Positions 23,499 through 32,206 of a DNA stretch of 50,389 nt are shown here, piece by piece (the first letter of the stretch is position 1; each line of letters starts with the position of its first letter). The position numbers and the translations under genes were made by a program. This DNA comes from an uncultured Treponema sp. (GTDB lineage Bacteria; Spirochaetota; Spirochaetia; Treponematales; Treponemataceae): the NCBI GenBank assembly GCA_900317625.1, contig ONHK01000015.1, positions 1-50,389 of the forward strand. The letters run 5' to 3'. The notes beneath the pieces were generated by a model. That model ran no database searches and had not been told where the DNA came from. It saw nothing but the letters and a program-made list of their open reading frames with translations.

Positions 23499-24782
23499 TT
23501 ATTTATACAAAGGTGAGTTGGTGATTGTTCCGGCAATTGCAGTTGCAGCTGCTGTTGCTGGACTCATAAGGTGTACCATTCCACCTTTACCCATTCGTCC
23601 GTTAAAGTTACGGTTTGTAGTTGAAGCACAAACTTCTCCGCTTGCAAGAACACCGTTGCTCATTCCAAGGCATGCACCGCAAGTTGGATTTGTTACGCAG
23701 AATCCTGCATCAAGGAAAATGTCTATAAGTCCTTCGTCTACAGCCATTTTGTAGATTTTTGGTGTTGCTGGACTTACAATTCCACGCACTCCCTGTGCAA
23801 GTTTGTGACCTTTCAATACTTTTGCGGCAATTCTAAGATCACTTATTCGTCCATTTGTGCAAGAGCCAATATATATCTGATTTACTTTTGTACCTTGCAT
23901 CTCAGAGATTTTCTTTACTTGATCCGGTTTGTAGCCAACTGTGCATACTGGTTCAAGGTCTGAAAGGTCATACGTGTAAACTTTTTCATATACAGCATCT
24001 TCGTCTGAACGCCATTGAGAATAATCTTCAATTGCAGCTTCTTTTGTTTTATATTCATCTTTTATGAATTCCCAAAGGTAATCAACTGTTTTTTCGTCCG
24101 GGTAACAGATTCCAGAAGTTCCGCCGGCTTCGATTGCCATGTTGCACAAAGTCATTCGGCTTTCCATATCAAAATTGTCGATGATTGGACCTGTAAATTC
24201 AACAACACAGTTTGTTGCTCCGTTTACACCGATTTTTGAGATAAGATAAAGAATAACGTCTTTTGCATAAACGCCTTCCTTTAATTTTCCGTTCAAAACG
24301 AATTTAATTGATTTTGGTTCGCGGAAAGAACATACGCCTTTCAGAATTCCTACTTCAAGGTCTGTAGTTCCTACGCCTGCCGCAAATGCACCGAAAGCTC
24401 CATGAGTACAAGTGTGGCTGTCTCCCATGATTACAGTGAATCCAGGGCGCACAAATCCTTTTTCAGGGAAAATTGCATGGCATACACCGTTCTGTCCAAT
24501 ATCAAAGAAATCTTTGATTCCGTTTCGGAATGACCAGTCACGGAGAATTTTTCCCTGTTCCGCAGTCTTGCTGTCTTTTGCAGGGGTTACATGGTCAATT
24601 ACAGCTTTGATTTTTGTATTGTCAAAAACTTTATCCTTTCCGCGTTCAACTAGATCATTGATTGCGATTGGTGTTGTGATTTCATGGCAAAATACTCTGT
24701 CAAGCTTTAAAACGTAAGTGTTTGGAAATGGTGTGTCTACAAGATGTTTTTCAAAAATCTTTTGTGCGATGGTCTTTCCCAT
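23499..24782 (-). CDS. leuC: 3-isopropylmalate dehydratase large subunit (LeuC)
   Basis: This 427-residue iron-sulphur hydratase is of the shorter (about 420-residue) LeuC/homoaconitase group. The active-site regions MGDSHTCTHGAFGAFAAGVG, IYIGSCTNGRISDLR and NPTCGACLGMSNGVLA hold the three cysteines of the 4Fe-4S cluster. With leuD it forms the enzyme for leucine biosynthesis. No leuA or leuB is in the window, so the full pathway is not shown. A perfect promoter lies just upstream at 24850-24878. Confidence 0.94.
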   Translation of the reverse strand: MGKTIAQKIFEKHLVDTPFPNTYVLKLDRVFCHEITTPIAINDLVERGKDKVFDNTKIKAVIDHVTPAKDSKTAEQGKILRDWSFRNGIKDFFDIGQNGVCHAIFPEKGFVRPGFTVIMGDSHTCTHGAFGAFAAGVGTTDLEVGILKGVCSFREPKSIKFVLNGKLKEGVYAKDVILYLISKIGVNGATNCVVEFTGPIIDNFDMESRMTLCNMAIEAGGTSGICYPDEKTVDYLWEFIKDEYKTKEAAIEDYSQWRSDEDAVYEKVYTYDLSDLEPVCTVGYKPDQVKKISEMQGTKVNQIYIGSCTNGRISDLRIAAKVLKGHKLAQGVRGIVSPATPKIYKMAVDEGLIDIFLDAGFCVTNPTCGACLGMSNGVLASGEVCASTTNRNFNGRMGKGGMVHLMSPATAAATAIAGTITNSPLYK

Positions 24783-24849
24783 GGTTTATTTGTTCTCCTA
24801 TAAATTTTTGTTTCCATATTTAATACCAGAAACTAAAAATCAGTTTTTT

Positions 24850-24878
24850 ATTATAGTTAATTAAGAATCTATGTTCAA
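24850..24878 (-). promoter_or_regulatory. Sigma-70-type promoter of leuCD
   Basis: On the minus strand, TTGAAC is followed after exactly 17 bp by TATAAT, near-consensus. The roughly 60 nt leader of leuC shows no leader peptide or recognisable riboswitch. The rest of 24783-24906 is A+T-rich and featureless. Confidence 0.75.
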
Positions 24879-24906
24879 GATTTTCATTATTAACTTTTAA
24901 AACTGA

Positions 24907-25848
24907 TTAATATATTGTGTTTTGAGGTTTGCCGTTTAGCCAAGCCACAAAATTTTCTTCCCCAATTTTTAGGCATCTTTTTCTTGTTTCCAGCGGAGCC
25001 CAGGCAATATGCGGAGTAAGAACGCAGTTTTTTGCACCAAAAAGAGCGCAATTCTCTGCCATAGGTTCTTCAGCCAGAACATCTGCGCCATATCCCGCAA
25101 TTTTTCCGCTTTCAAGTGAAGTTTTTATGTCTTCCTCGCAGACTAGACCGCCTCTTGCCGTGTTCAGGATATAAACTCCATCCTTCATTTTTTTTATTGA
25201 GTCTTTGTTGATTATTTTTTCTGTTTCAGAAGTAAGAGGAGCGTGCAGGGAAATTATATCAGATTTTTCAAAAAGCTCTTCTTTTGAAACACAATTTGCC
25301 TTTTCATTTGGTTTGTGCGGACTGATAATTACATTCATTCCGAAGGATTCCGCTATTTTTTCAACTTTTTTTCCTATGTTTCCATAACCAAAAATTCCAA
25401 AAGTTTTTCCTTCAAGTTCAGTCAATGGCTTTTTCCAATAGCAGAATATCGGAGATTTTTTCCAGTCGCCATTTAAAACTGATTCATTATGGAATGCAAC
25501 CTGATTTGTGAAATTCAATAGAAGGGCAAAAGTGTGCTGTGCAACTGCAGATGTGCTGTACGCTGGAATATTAGAAACAACAATTCCGGCTTTTTTTACG
25601 GCTTCAATCTGGATTACATTATAGCCTGTCGCAAGAACTCCTATATATTTAAGATTCCTGCATTTTCCAAGGACAAAAGAGTTGATATTTATTTTGTTGA
25701 TTAATATTGCATCTGCATCACCGATACGTTCGGCAACAAGATTTTCGGGAGTATTCTGATAGACTGTTACATCTGCATAAGAACTAAAAAAATCCCAGCT
25801 AAGATCACCGGGATTTAATGCTTGTGCATCAAGTATTACAAGCTTCAT
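24907..25848 (-). CDS. D-2-hydroxyacid dehydrogenase (NAD-dependent)
   Basis: This 313-residue enzyme has the NAD-binding GIFGYGNIGKKV loop (about residue 148) and the catalytic trio Arg in LNTARGGLV, Glu in ADVLAEEPM and His in LTPHIAWAP. It resembles glycerate/hydroxypyruvate and related reductases. Its substrate cannot be chosen by sequence. It starts 1 bp after the end of the HMA-like gene, so it is co-transcribed with it. The weak ribosome binding site suggests coupling. Confidence 0.88.
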   Translation of the reverse strand: MKLVILDAQALNPGDLSWDFFSSYADVTVYQNTPENLVAERIGDADAILINKININSFVLGKCRNLKYIGVLATGYNVIQIEAVKKAGIVVSNIPAYSTSAVAQHTFALLLNFTNQVAFHNESVLNGDWKKSPIFCYWKKPLTELEGKTFGIFGYGNIGKKVEKIAESFGMNVIISPHKPNEKANCVSKEELFEKSDIISLHAPLTSETEKIINKDSIKKMKDGVYILNTARGGLVCEEDIKTSLESGKIAGYGADVLAEEPMAENCALFGAKNCVLTPHIAWAPLETRKRCLKIGEENFVAWLNGKPQNTIY

Positions 25849-25849
25849 T

Positions 25850-26059
25850 TTATGCTAAAACTTCAACACCTGCGCTTGCAATAGCTTTGTTGATGGCATC
25901 CTCGATGCCTGCTGTTCCTTCGTCAAAATCAACAAGAACTTGTGATTTATCTGGATTTGCAACAACATTTGTAACGCCAGCCACGCCTTTTACTGCTGAA
26001 TCTACTTTTCCAGCGGTATCTTGATCAAACATTCCTGCTACATATATTTTTTTCTGCAT
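25850..26059 (-). CDS. HMA-fold small protein lacking the CxxC metal site
   Basis: The protein has 69 residues from the ATG at 26059 with GGAG upstream; a further ATG at 26071 is in frame. The pattern KKIYVAGMFDQDTAGKVDSA follows the ferredoxin-like HMA fold of copper chaperones, but the GMxCxxC metal loop reads GMFDQDT, without cysteines. The later VTNVVANPDKSQVLVDFDEG and the AIASAGVEVL end match the fold. It is unlikely to carry copper. It is paired with the hydroxyacid dehydrogenase gene, and its role is unknown. Confidence 0.78.
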   Translation of the reverse strand: MQKKIYVAGMFDQDTAGKVDSAVKGVAGVTNVVANPDKSQVLVDFDEGTAGIEDAINKAIASAGVEVLA

Positions 26060-26123
26060 AAATAACTCCATTAAGTCGTTATCTTAATTATAAGACACAA
26101 ATTGCGATAATTCAAGGAAAATA

Positions 26124-27143
26124 TTATTTTGAATCAGTTTTGCCAAGCTGACCGCATGCTCCGCCGATTTTTCTGCCACGTTTTGTCCTCAATGTAACGT
26201 TAAGGTTTTCGTTTTCAAGCATCCGCACAAAATTCTTTACTTCTGCTGGTTCCGGCTCTTCAAAGGCAAGTCCTGGAACCGGATTCCACGGAATAAGATT
26301 TATGTTCACATTGATTCCTTTTGCGAATTCAATCATTCTATCTGCACTTTCGCGGCTTGTGTTTTTATTTTTAAGAAGGGCAGCCTCAAGCGTAACGCGC
26401 TTTCCTGTTTTTTCAGCGTAATATGCGATTGCCTTTCTCAATTCTGAAAGTGGATTTCCCCGCGCGACCGGCATAAGTTCTTCCCTTAATTCTTCGTCCG
26501 CGGTTGTAAGCGAAACTGCAAGCCTTATGTTCGGGCCATTGTCAGCCAAATCGTAAATTCCACTTATTATTCCAGATGTTGAAAGCGTTATTCTTCTGCC
26601 GGAAAGATTTCTTCCGCGTTCATCTGTAAGAATTTTGATTGCCTTTCTGATTCCGGAGAGATTTTGCATAGGTTCGCCCATTCCCATAAAAACAATGTTG
26701 TCCAGCCGGCCACATTCTTTTTCAAGGAATAAAAACTGCTCGACAATTTCGTTTGGCTCAAGGTTTCTTGAAAGTCCAAGAGTTCCTGTCATGCAGAAGG
26801 CGCATTTCATTGCACAGCCAGCCTGACATGAAACGCAGGCGGTTTTTCTTCCTTCTTTGTCGGTAAGAAGAACTGTCTCAACTGCATTTCCATCAAAAAG
26901 TGTAATCTGAAGTTTTATTGTTCCGTCCGGATCTTTTAAGACTTTAGAAACTTTTGATGAGCGGAGCAGGGCTTTTTCTGAAAGGGAAGCCCGGATTTCT
27001 TTTGAAATGTTTGTCATATTTTCAAAAGAGTCGGTTCCGCTTCCAATCCATTTAAAGATTTGAAGTCCGCGGAATTTTTGGTTCAGTCCGAGTTTTTCTG
27101 TAATTTCTTCGGGTAAAAGCCCTGCCAATGCAATTTTTTCCAT
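26124..27143 (-). CDS. rlmN: 23S rRNA/tRNA adenine-2-methyltransferase RlmN
   Basis: This 339-residue radical-SAM enzyme methylates C2 of A2503 in 23S rRNA (and A37 in some tRNAs). The Cys cluster CAMKCAFC is near residues 110-118, MGMGEPMQNL follows in the SAM-binding region, and the second catalytic Cys is in the C-terminal GRKIGGACGQL. The start is the family start. It is followed 6 bp downstream by the TPR-protein stop, so it lies at the end of the rsmD-to-rlmN minus strand group. Confidence 0.95.
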   Translation of the reverse strand: MEKIALAGLLPEEITEKLGLNQKFRGLQIFKWIGSGTDSFENMTNISKEIRASLSEKALLRSSKVSKVLKDPDGTIKLQITLFDGNAVETVLLTDKEGRKTACVSCQAGCAMKCAFCMTGTLGLSRNLEPNEIVEQFLFLEKECGRLDNIVFMGMGEPMQNLSGIRKAIKILTDERGRNLSGRRITLSTSGIISGIYDLADNGPNIRLAVSLTTADEELREELMPVARGNPLSELRKAIAYYAEKTGKRVTLEAALLKNKNTSRESADRMIEFAKGINVNINLIPWNPVPGLAFEEPEPAEVKNFVRMLENENLNVTLRTKRGRKIGGACGQLGKTDSK

Positions 27144-27149
27144 ATTTTT

Positions 27150-28325
27150 TTATTTCTTCAGATTTTCAAGCATTTCATTTACCGCAGAACTGTAAATTCC
27201 CTGCGTCTGGAATGACTCCAACGCTCTTATAGCTTCTTCTTTTTTGTTCTGGTTGATATAGCAGTCGGCAATGTCAATATAAAGCCGGTAATTCTTGCTG
27301 TCATTTCTGATAAGATTCTTGAACCGGTCGATTGCCTCCGCATATTTTCCTTCGCATTTGCAGATTAGTGCAAGTCCCATTGCCGCATAGATGTCAAAAT
27401 CAATGTTCAGTGCGCGGTTGTAATATTCTTCCGCAGCTTTATAGTCGCCCATGTTTCTGTAGGCATCTCCGAGCCGGGTAAGAATAACCTTGTTTTCTGG
27501 ATCGATTTCAAGCAGCTTGTTCCAGTATTCAACAGATTTGTCCTGCTGGTTCATTCCGCGGTAGCAGTCTGCAAGCCCGAAAAGCGCATAAAAATTTTTT
27601 GGATCCATCTCGAGCGCTTTCTGAAAATAAAAAACTCCTTCGCTGAAAGTCTTTAGTTTTCTGTGGCAGTTTCCGATTGAAGTAAGAATTCTAATATCAA
27701 CATGGTCTTTGTTGAGCTCAAGCATTTTTTTCCAATAGTAAAGCGCTTCATGGTATTTTTTTAAGTCAAAATTCAGATGACCAAGTCCTACCAGCGCATA
27801 AGCGTTTGTTTCTTCCATTTTAAGGATTTGCTGGTACAGCTCGCTTGATTTTTTGTACGAATGAATTTTTCTGTAAGCATCCGCAATTCTTGTGATTACA
27901 GTGATGTTTTTTTCATCATGAACAAGATATTTTTCCCAAATTTCAATTGCCTTTCCAAACTGGTTCAAGGCTTTGTAGCTGTCTGCAAGTCCAAAGAGCG
28001 CATAATTGTTGTCCGGGTGAAATTCAAGGCATTTGTTGTAAAAATTTATTGCTTCTGCGAAGTTTTCACTTTTTCGTTCTGTGTCGCCAAGCCCTACCAG
28101 TGCATAATTGTTGTTTGTGTCAAGTTCAAGGATTTTTTCAAAAAATTCCTTTGCGGCTTCCAGGTCATTTGATTTTAATTTCTGGTAACCTTTTATTGAA
28201 AGTTCAGAAATCATTGCACTTTTTTCATCTTTTTCAGAATTTTTTTCATTTTCCAAGTCTTGTACGATAGAAAATACTGATTCTGATGTAGTGTTTTCAA
28301 GATGTCCGTCAAACTGTTCTCTCAT
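27150..28325 (-). CDS. Tetratricopeptide-repeat protein
   Basis: This 391-residue protein is built almost entirely of TPR units, about nine of them. Each has the typical pattern such as AEAINFYNKCLEFHPDNNYALFGLAD and its neighbours, from residue 45 to the end. There is no signal peptide; the first 40 residues are acidic and Ser-rich. It is probably a cytoplasmic scaffold. It directly follows the small conserved gene at 28335 and precedes rlmN, suggesting one operon. Confidence 0.88.
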   Translation of the reverse strand: MREQFDGHLENTTSESVFSIVQDLENEKNSEKDEKSAMISELSIKGYQKLKSNDLEAAKEFFEKILELDTNNNYALVGLGDTERKSENFAEAINFYNKCLEFHPDNNYALFGLADSYKALNQFGKAIEIWEKYLVHDEKNITVITRIADAYRKIHSYKKSSELYQQILKMEETNAYALVGLGHLNFDLKKYHEALYYWKKMLELNKDHVDIRILTSIGNCHRKLKTFSEGVFYFQKALEMDPKNFYALFGLADCYRGMNQQDKSVEYWNKLLEIDPENKVILTRLGDAYRNMGDYKAAEEYYNRALNIDFDIYAAMGLALICKCEGKYAEAIDRFKNLIRNDSKNYRLYIDIADCYINQNKKEEAIRALESFQTQGIYSSAVNEMLENLKK

Positions 28326-28334
28326 TTTTGTTCC

Positions 28335-28673
28335 TTATTCCTGCAGAAGAATTGAAATTATTCCAGCCATTTTTTCGTAAATTGGCTCAACTTTTGTTTT
28401 GTTATGTGCCAAAACGTATAATTTAAGGGCTTTCAATGTTTCATTTTTCTTTTTATAAATGTCTCCAACTCTTGTTAAGCCGTCGGAATAGCCTGTCGTG
28501 ATGAAAATGCGTCTTGCTTCTTCAATCCGGCCTTTGTTAAACAGTTCATTTCCTTTTCTGTTTAAAATTGCTTTTTGTTCAGAAGTCAATGAAGAAACAG
28601 GATTATCTGTAACTTTTATAAATCCATCAGCACCTTGCTTCTTTTTGATTTCATCTTTTAACGATTCGTTCAT
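28335..28673 (-). CDS. Conserved hypothetical protein (treponeme type)
   Basis: This 112-residue protein has no family that I recognise. It is helical and charged, with NRKGNELFNKGRIEEARRIF resembling a single TPR-like helix pair, and GYSDGLTRVGDIYKK a second. It ends 9 bp before the TPR gene, so it may be a partner. The 137 bp to rsmD upstream is A+T-rich and likely carries its promoter. Confidence 0.6.
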   Translation of the reverse strand: MNESLKDEIKKKQGADGFIKVTDNPVSSLTSEQKAILNRKGNELFNKGRIEEARRIFITTGYSDGLTRVGDIYKKKNETLKALKLYVLAHNKTKVEPIYEKMAGIISILLQE

Positions 28674-28810
28674 TAAAAATTGCTATTCCTTTTGTTCAAC
28701 AAAAACTTAAAGTTGATAACAAACTTTTTTTTGCTTGTTGAAATAGTAAACTAAAAAAATAGTTTGTCAATTGTCTGTACTAAAATATTTTGTTCTATTT
28801 TATAAATTTA

Positions 28811-29356
28811 CTAATTTTCATATTTATAAAAATCAACAATTGAACGGCCGTAAATTCTTTGGTCAGTTCTTGTTAAATTTCCAATTGAGTCCGGCATAAA
28901 ATGCTCTTCCGGGCGGTGAACCATTATTGTTCCGGTTTCTTTTAAAATTCCTTTTCTGTCAGCCTCAAGGATTAGCTGCTCGTGGAATTTATACGGAAAC
29001 GGCGGATCAAAAAATATGTAGTCAAAACTGTTCTTGCATCTTTTTATAAAATATTCAACCGGCATAAAATGGCACTGAATTTTTATTCCACATTCTTTTT
29101 CGGTTACAGAAACATTTTCAAGCACTGTATTGATTTTGATTTTGTCTTTTTCGCAAAGCTCAACGTGTTCTGCGCCACGGGAAACTGCTTCTATGGCGAT
29201 TGTTCCAGAGCCGCTGAAAAGGTCGAGCCACGATTTTCCGCTAAGATCTCCAAGAACTGCAAAAACAGATTCGCGCATTCTATCCATTGCCGGTCTTATT
29301 ATTCCATCCGGACATTTTATAACTCTTCCTTTTAATTTTCCGCCTGTAATTCTCAT
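28811..29356 (-). CDS. rsmD: 16S rRNA (guanine966-N2)-methyltransferase RsmD
   Basis: This 181-residue protein is the right size for RsmD. The motif order fits: RITGGKLKGRVIKCPDG at the start, RPAMDRMRESVFAVLGDL, SWLDLFSGSGTIAIEA for SAM, and the catalytic DYIFFDPPFPY, which corresponds to the N/D-PP-Y/F motif. It methylates G966 in the small subunit rRNA. It begins 7 bp after the ankyrin-protein stop. Confidence 0.93.
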   Translation of the reverse strand: MRITGGKLKGRVIKCPDGIIRPAMDRMRESVFAVLGDLSGKSWLDLFSGSGTIAIEAVSRGAEHVELCEKDKIKINTVLENVSVTEKECGIKIQCHFMPVEYFIKRCKNSFDYIFFDPPFPYKFHEQLILEADRKGILKETGTIMVHRPEEHFMPDSIGNLTRTDQRIYGRSIVDFYKYEN

Positions 29357-29363
29357 AAAAATC

Positions 29364-30821
29364 CTACTGCTGGTTCAAAGACCAGAAAATTTTATCGTGT
29401 TTTAAAAGTTTATTTGATTCCGCAAAATCAAAGGCTGTTTTTCCATCTGTTGAATGTAAATTTTTTGCCGCTCCATTATCAAGAAGAAATCTTATAACTT
29501 CTGTTGAAGCTGAATATTCCGCGGCATACATCAAAGGTGTTCTTCCTTCATAAAAACGGTTTACAGGAACTTTTTCATCAATGAAAACCTTTATTTTTGA
29601 AGTCTGATTTTTTTCACCTGTTGAATTTGATGTTATAGTCATTATGAATGACTTGAAAATTTCATCTGAATTTTTTGAGGCTTTAACCAGCTGTCTTAAA
29701 ATTTCTGGAGTTTCAGTGTATGCCGCAGCCAAGTGCAGGGCAGTTGAGCCATATTTGTTCTTCTGGTTTGGATTTGCGCCTGCTTCCAGCAAAATTCTTA
29801 TGATTTCCGGGTCATTCTGGTATCTTGCTGCGTTCATAAGCGCTGTCCAGCCATCATTGTCGCAAAGATTTACATTCGCATTTGATTTTAGAAGAAGGTT
29901 TATTTCTTCGGTGTCTCCATTCTTTGCGGCGCGCATAAGTGCTGTTCTGCCGTTTCTGTCTTTTTTATCAGGATTTTCAATTTTTTCAGAACTTTTGTCA
30001 TTGGTTTCTTCCGGTTCTGGAATTTCATCCTGCACTGCAAAATCAAATAATGAAATTTTGTTGTATTTGTTCATGTCAATCGGATTTGACGCTGGAACTT
30101 CTGCTTCGGGCTCCGTGATTTCTGTTTTTTGCTCAAGTTCTTTCTGCGCCAATGCAAGTTTTTCCTGTTCCGCCTGTTTTAGACGCTCTGCTTCTTTTTG
30201 CCTTGCCAGTTCCGCCTCTTTTTCTGCCTGAATCAGTTTTTCGTTCAAATCCTCAAGGAATTCAACGTAATCTTGTCCTTCCTGGTAACCTTCCGGTTTT
30301 CCCACGTATTTTGAAACGCAGTCAATTGCTCGCCGGTTTTCAAATTCCTTCGCATAGTTCAGCGCGGATTTTCCGCTCACATCTTTTCGGTTAAGTTCTT
30401 TTACCGCAGTTTTTGGTGTTGTGGATTTTTCAAGGATTTTTGTTATTACGGCTGTATTTTTTGAATACATGCACACATACATAAGCGCATTTTGACCATA
30501 GATATTTTCCTTTTTTACAGGAACTCCGGCTTTCAAAAGAAGGTCAATCACGGAAATATCACGGTTGTACATTATCGCACGCATCAGAAGAGTATCATTT
30601 TCCGGCTCAATTTTTACCCAAACCATATCCGAATCTTTTTTGAGCGCTTTTTTTATTTCTGCCGCAGTTCCGGTTTTCATCAGTGAGTCATATTTTATAG
30701 TTTTTTCAGTTGCGCAAAAAACATTTGCCCCAAGCAGAACCATTACCGCAAAAACAAAAAATTTGCCCTGCAAAGCCTTTTTTGCATTTCCGAACTTTTT
30801 AAACTTATATGGTAAAAACAT
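29364..30821 (-). CDS. Secreted ankyrin-repeat protein
   Basis: This 485-residue protein starts at the ATG at 30821; the frame is open to 31043, but that would run across the rpsF promoter. The N-terminus has a basic stretch and a hydrophobic core FAVMVLLGANVFCA, a signal peptide for export, possibly to the periplasm. Around residues 160-235 a charged Glu/Lys/Gln coiled coil (AEKEAELARQKEAERLKQAE) follows the first ankyrin units. The C-terminal half has four or more clear ankyrin repeats such as DGWTALMNAARYQND. No catalytic domain is visible. No good ribosome binding site was seen. Confidence 0.75.
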   Translation of the reverse strand: MFLPYKFKKFGNAKKALQGKFFVFAVMVLLGANVFCATEKTIKYDSLMKTGTAAEIKKALKKDSDMVWVKIEPENDTLLMRAIMYNRDISVIDLLLKAGVPVKKENIYGQNALMYVCMYSKNTAVITKILEKSTTPKTAVKELNRKDVSGKSALNYAKEFENRRAIDCVSKYVGKPEGYQEGQDYVEFLEDLNEKLIQAEKEAELARQKEAERLKQAEQEKLALAQKELEQKTEITEPEAEVPASNPIDMNKYNKISLFDFAVQDEIPEPEETNDKSSEKIENPDKKDRNGRTALMRAAKNGDTEEINLLLKSNANVNLCDNDGWTALMNAARYQNDPEIIRILLEAGANPNQKNKYGSTALHLAAAYTETPEILRQLVKASKNSDEIFKSFIMTITSNSTGEKNQTSKIKVFIDEKVPVNRFYEGRTPLMYAAEYSASTEVIRFLLDNGAAKNLHSTDGKTAFDFAESNKLLKHDKIFWSLNQQ

Positions 30822-30878
30822 AGTAAAATTATAATGTCCACTTTTGTTGCGGTCAACCCGCGTTTTTGTAAAATATAA

Positions 30879-30908
30879 TTGACTTTGTTTCTTTAAAAAT
30901 GTTATGCT
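30879..30908 (+). promoter_or_regulatory. Promoter of rpsF-ssb-rpsR-rplI
   Basis: TTGACT (30879-30884) is followed after 18 bp by TATGCT (30903-30908), pointing toward rpsF. It is in the 142 bp gap shared with the divergent ankyrin-protein gene. The leader is about 50 nt. Confidence 0.65.
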
Positions 30909-30963
30909 TCTAAAACACCCCTTGAGGCTCGTAGAGCTTCCATAAGTCCAGAAGGAGACAAAA

Positions 30964-31248
30964 ATGAGAAAGTACGAATTAATGACTATCTTCCCAATCG
31001 ATGAAGAAAAGTCAAAAAAAGCCGTAGAAGAAGTACGCGGCACACTTACATCTTTTGGTGCAGAAATCGAAGAGGAAAAACTTTTCGGTGACCTCGACCT
31101 TACTTACGAGATTGATAAAGAAAAAAGAGGACATTTTGTTCTTTTCACTCTTAAACTTAATCCAGACAAGATTACAGAAATTGACAAGGCTTTCAAGATT
31201 CAGAAGAACCTTTTGAAATACCTTTTTGTAAAACTTGAAGAAAAATAG
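30964..31248 (+). CDS. rpsF: 30S ribosomal protein S6 (bS6)
   Basis: This 94-residue ribosomal protein has the typical start MRKYELMTIFPIDE, the strand RGHFVLFTLKL and the basic end. The ribosome binding site GAAGGAGAC is excellent. It begins the conserved rpsF-ssb-rpsR-rplI-dnaB order, also found in other treponemes. Confidence 0.95.
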   Translation: MRKYELMTIFPIDEEKSKKAVEEVRGTLTSFGAEIEEEKLFGDLDLTYEIDKEKRGHFVLFTLKLNPDKITEIDKAFKIQKNLLKYLFVKLEEK

Positions 31249-31275
31249 TAAAAAATCATAAATTGGGGTAACAGA

Positions 31276-31788
31276 ATGGCGACAGACCTTAATCATGTTG
31301 TTTTAGTAGGAAGATTGACTCGAGACGTGGGAAGTGATGAACGTTCCTTTGGTTATGTGGCAAACGGACAGGCTAGGGCAAATTTAAGCATCGCCGTGAA
31401 CAGAAGCAGAAAAGATGCTGCCAGTGGAAACTGGGTTGAGGAAGCAAATTTTTTTGAAGTTACCCTTTGGGGAAAGCAGGCTGAAAATTTAAAGCCTTAT
31501 CTTACTAAAGGAAAACAGATTGCTGTGGACGGTTATTTGAAACAGGACAGATGGCAGAAAGACGGACAGAATTTCAGCCGTGTAACGATTGTTGCGAATA
31601 ATGTTCAGCTTTTAGGCGGAAGAAGTGATGGCGGGCAGAACGGAAATAGTTATGCTGGGGGTGCATCAAACGGATTCCAGCCAAGAAGCAATGATTTCGG
31701 TCAGGCAAATCAGGCTCCGGCTGCAAATTTCGGCGGTGATTCCTTTGGTGGAACAGAAAGTGATTTCCCTGAAGATATTCCTTTCTAA
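31276..31788 (+). CDS. ssb: Single-stranded DNA-binding protein SSB
   Basis: The 170-residue protein begins with ATDLNHVVLVGRLTRDVG, has the OB-fold core EEANFFEVTLWGKQAENLKPYL, and a Gly/Asn-rich linker (about residues 112-160). It ends in ESDFPEDIPF, the acidic tail that binds partner proteins. It is embedded between rpsF and rpsR, as expected. It is needed in replication and repair and would be made together with DnaB from the same group. Confidence 0.96.
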   Translation: MATDLNHVVLVGRLTRDVGSDERSFGYVANGQARANLSIAVNRSRKDAASGNWVEEANFFEVTLWGKQAENLKPYLTKGKQIAVDGYLKQDRWQKDGQNFSRVTIVANNVQLLGGRSDGGQNGNSYAGGASNGFQPRSNDFGQANQAPAANFGGDSFGGTESDFPEDIPF

Positions 31789-31801
31789 TTTGGAGTAAAT
31801 T

Positions 31802-32131
31802 ATGTCAGAAGAAACAAAAGATATGTATGAAGAAAACAAAGAAGTAGCAGAAAAAAAGCCTGCTGTGGAAAATGAAGGCCGCGAAGACGAATCTCGTGAT
31901 AATGGCCGTGGCAAAGGCAAGACTTTCTTCCGCAAGAAGGTCTGCCGCTTCTGTGCTAACAAGGCAAAGATTGACTACAAGGATTCAGATGCGCTTCGTC
32001 GCTTTACAACAGAACGTGGTAAGATTCTTCCACGCCGCATTACTGGAACTTGTGCAAAACATCAGCGAGAACTTGCAGGAGCAATCAAACGCGCACGTGC
32101 AATCTGCTTGCTTCCATTTGTTGCAGAGTAA
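31802..32131 (+). CDS. rpsR: 30S ribosomal protein S18 (bS18)
   Basis: This protein has 109 residues, longer than the 75-85 usual for bS18. The core [20 protein letters not shown], the [19 protein letters not shown] block and the [20 protein letters not shown] end are conserved. The N-terminal 40 residues are a charged acidic/Lys extension, so the length is unusual but typical of spirochaetes. It has a good GGAG ribosome binding site. Confidence 0.95.
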   Translation: MSEETKDMYEENKEVAEKKPAVENEGREDESRDNGRGKGKTFFRKKVCRFCANKAKIDYKDSDALRRFTTERGKILPRRITGTCAKHQRELAGAIKRARAICLLPFVAE

Positions 32132-32206
32132 AAAAAAAAATTGGAGGCAACGATCCAACTCCTGGTGACGCTGCTTCCGTATTAATATTCAAGAGGAGCT
32201 TGAAAA

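Noticed and set aside
29644..30231. 195-codon + strand ORF
   Set aside because: It is the antisense shadow of the ankyrin-repeat gene, Ser/Phe-rich, with no ribosome binding site.
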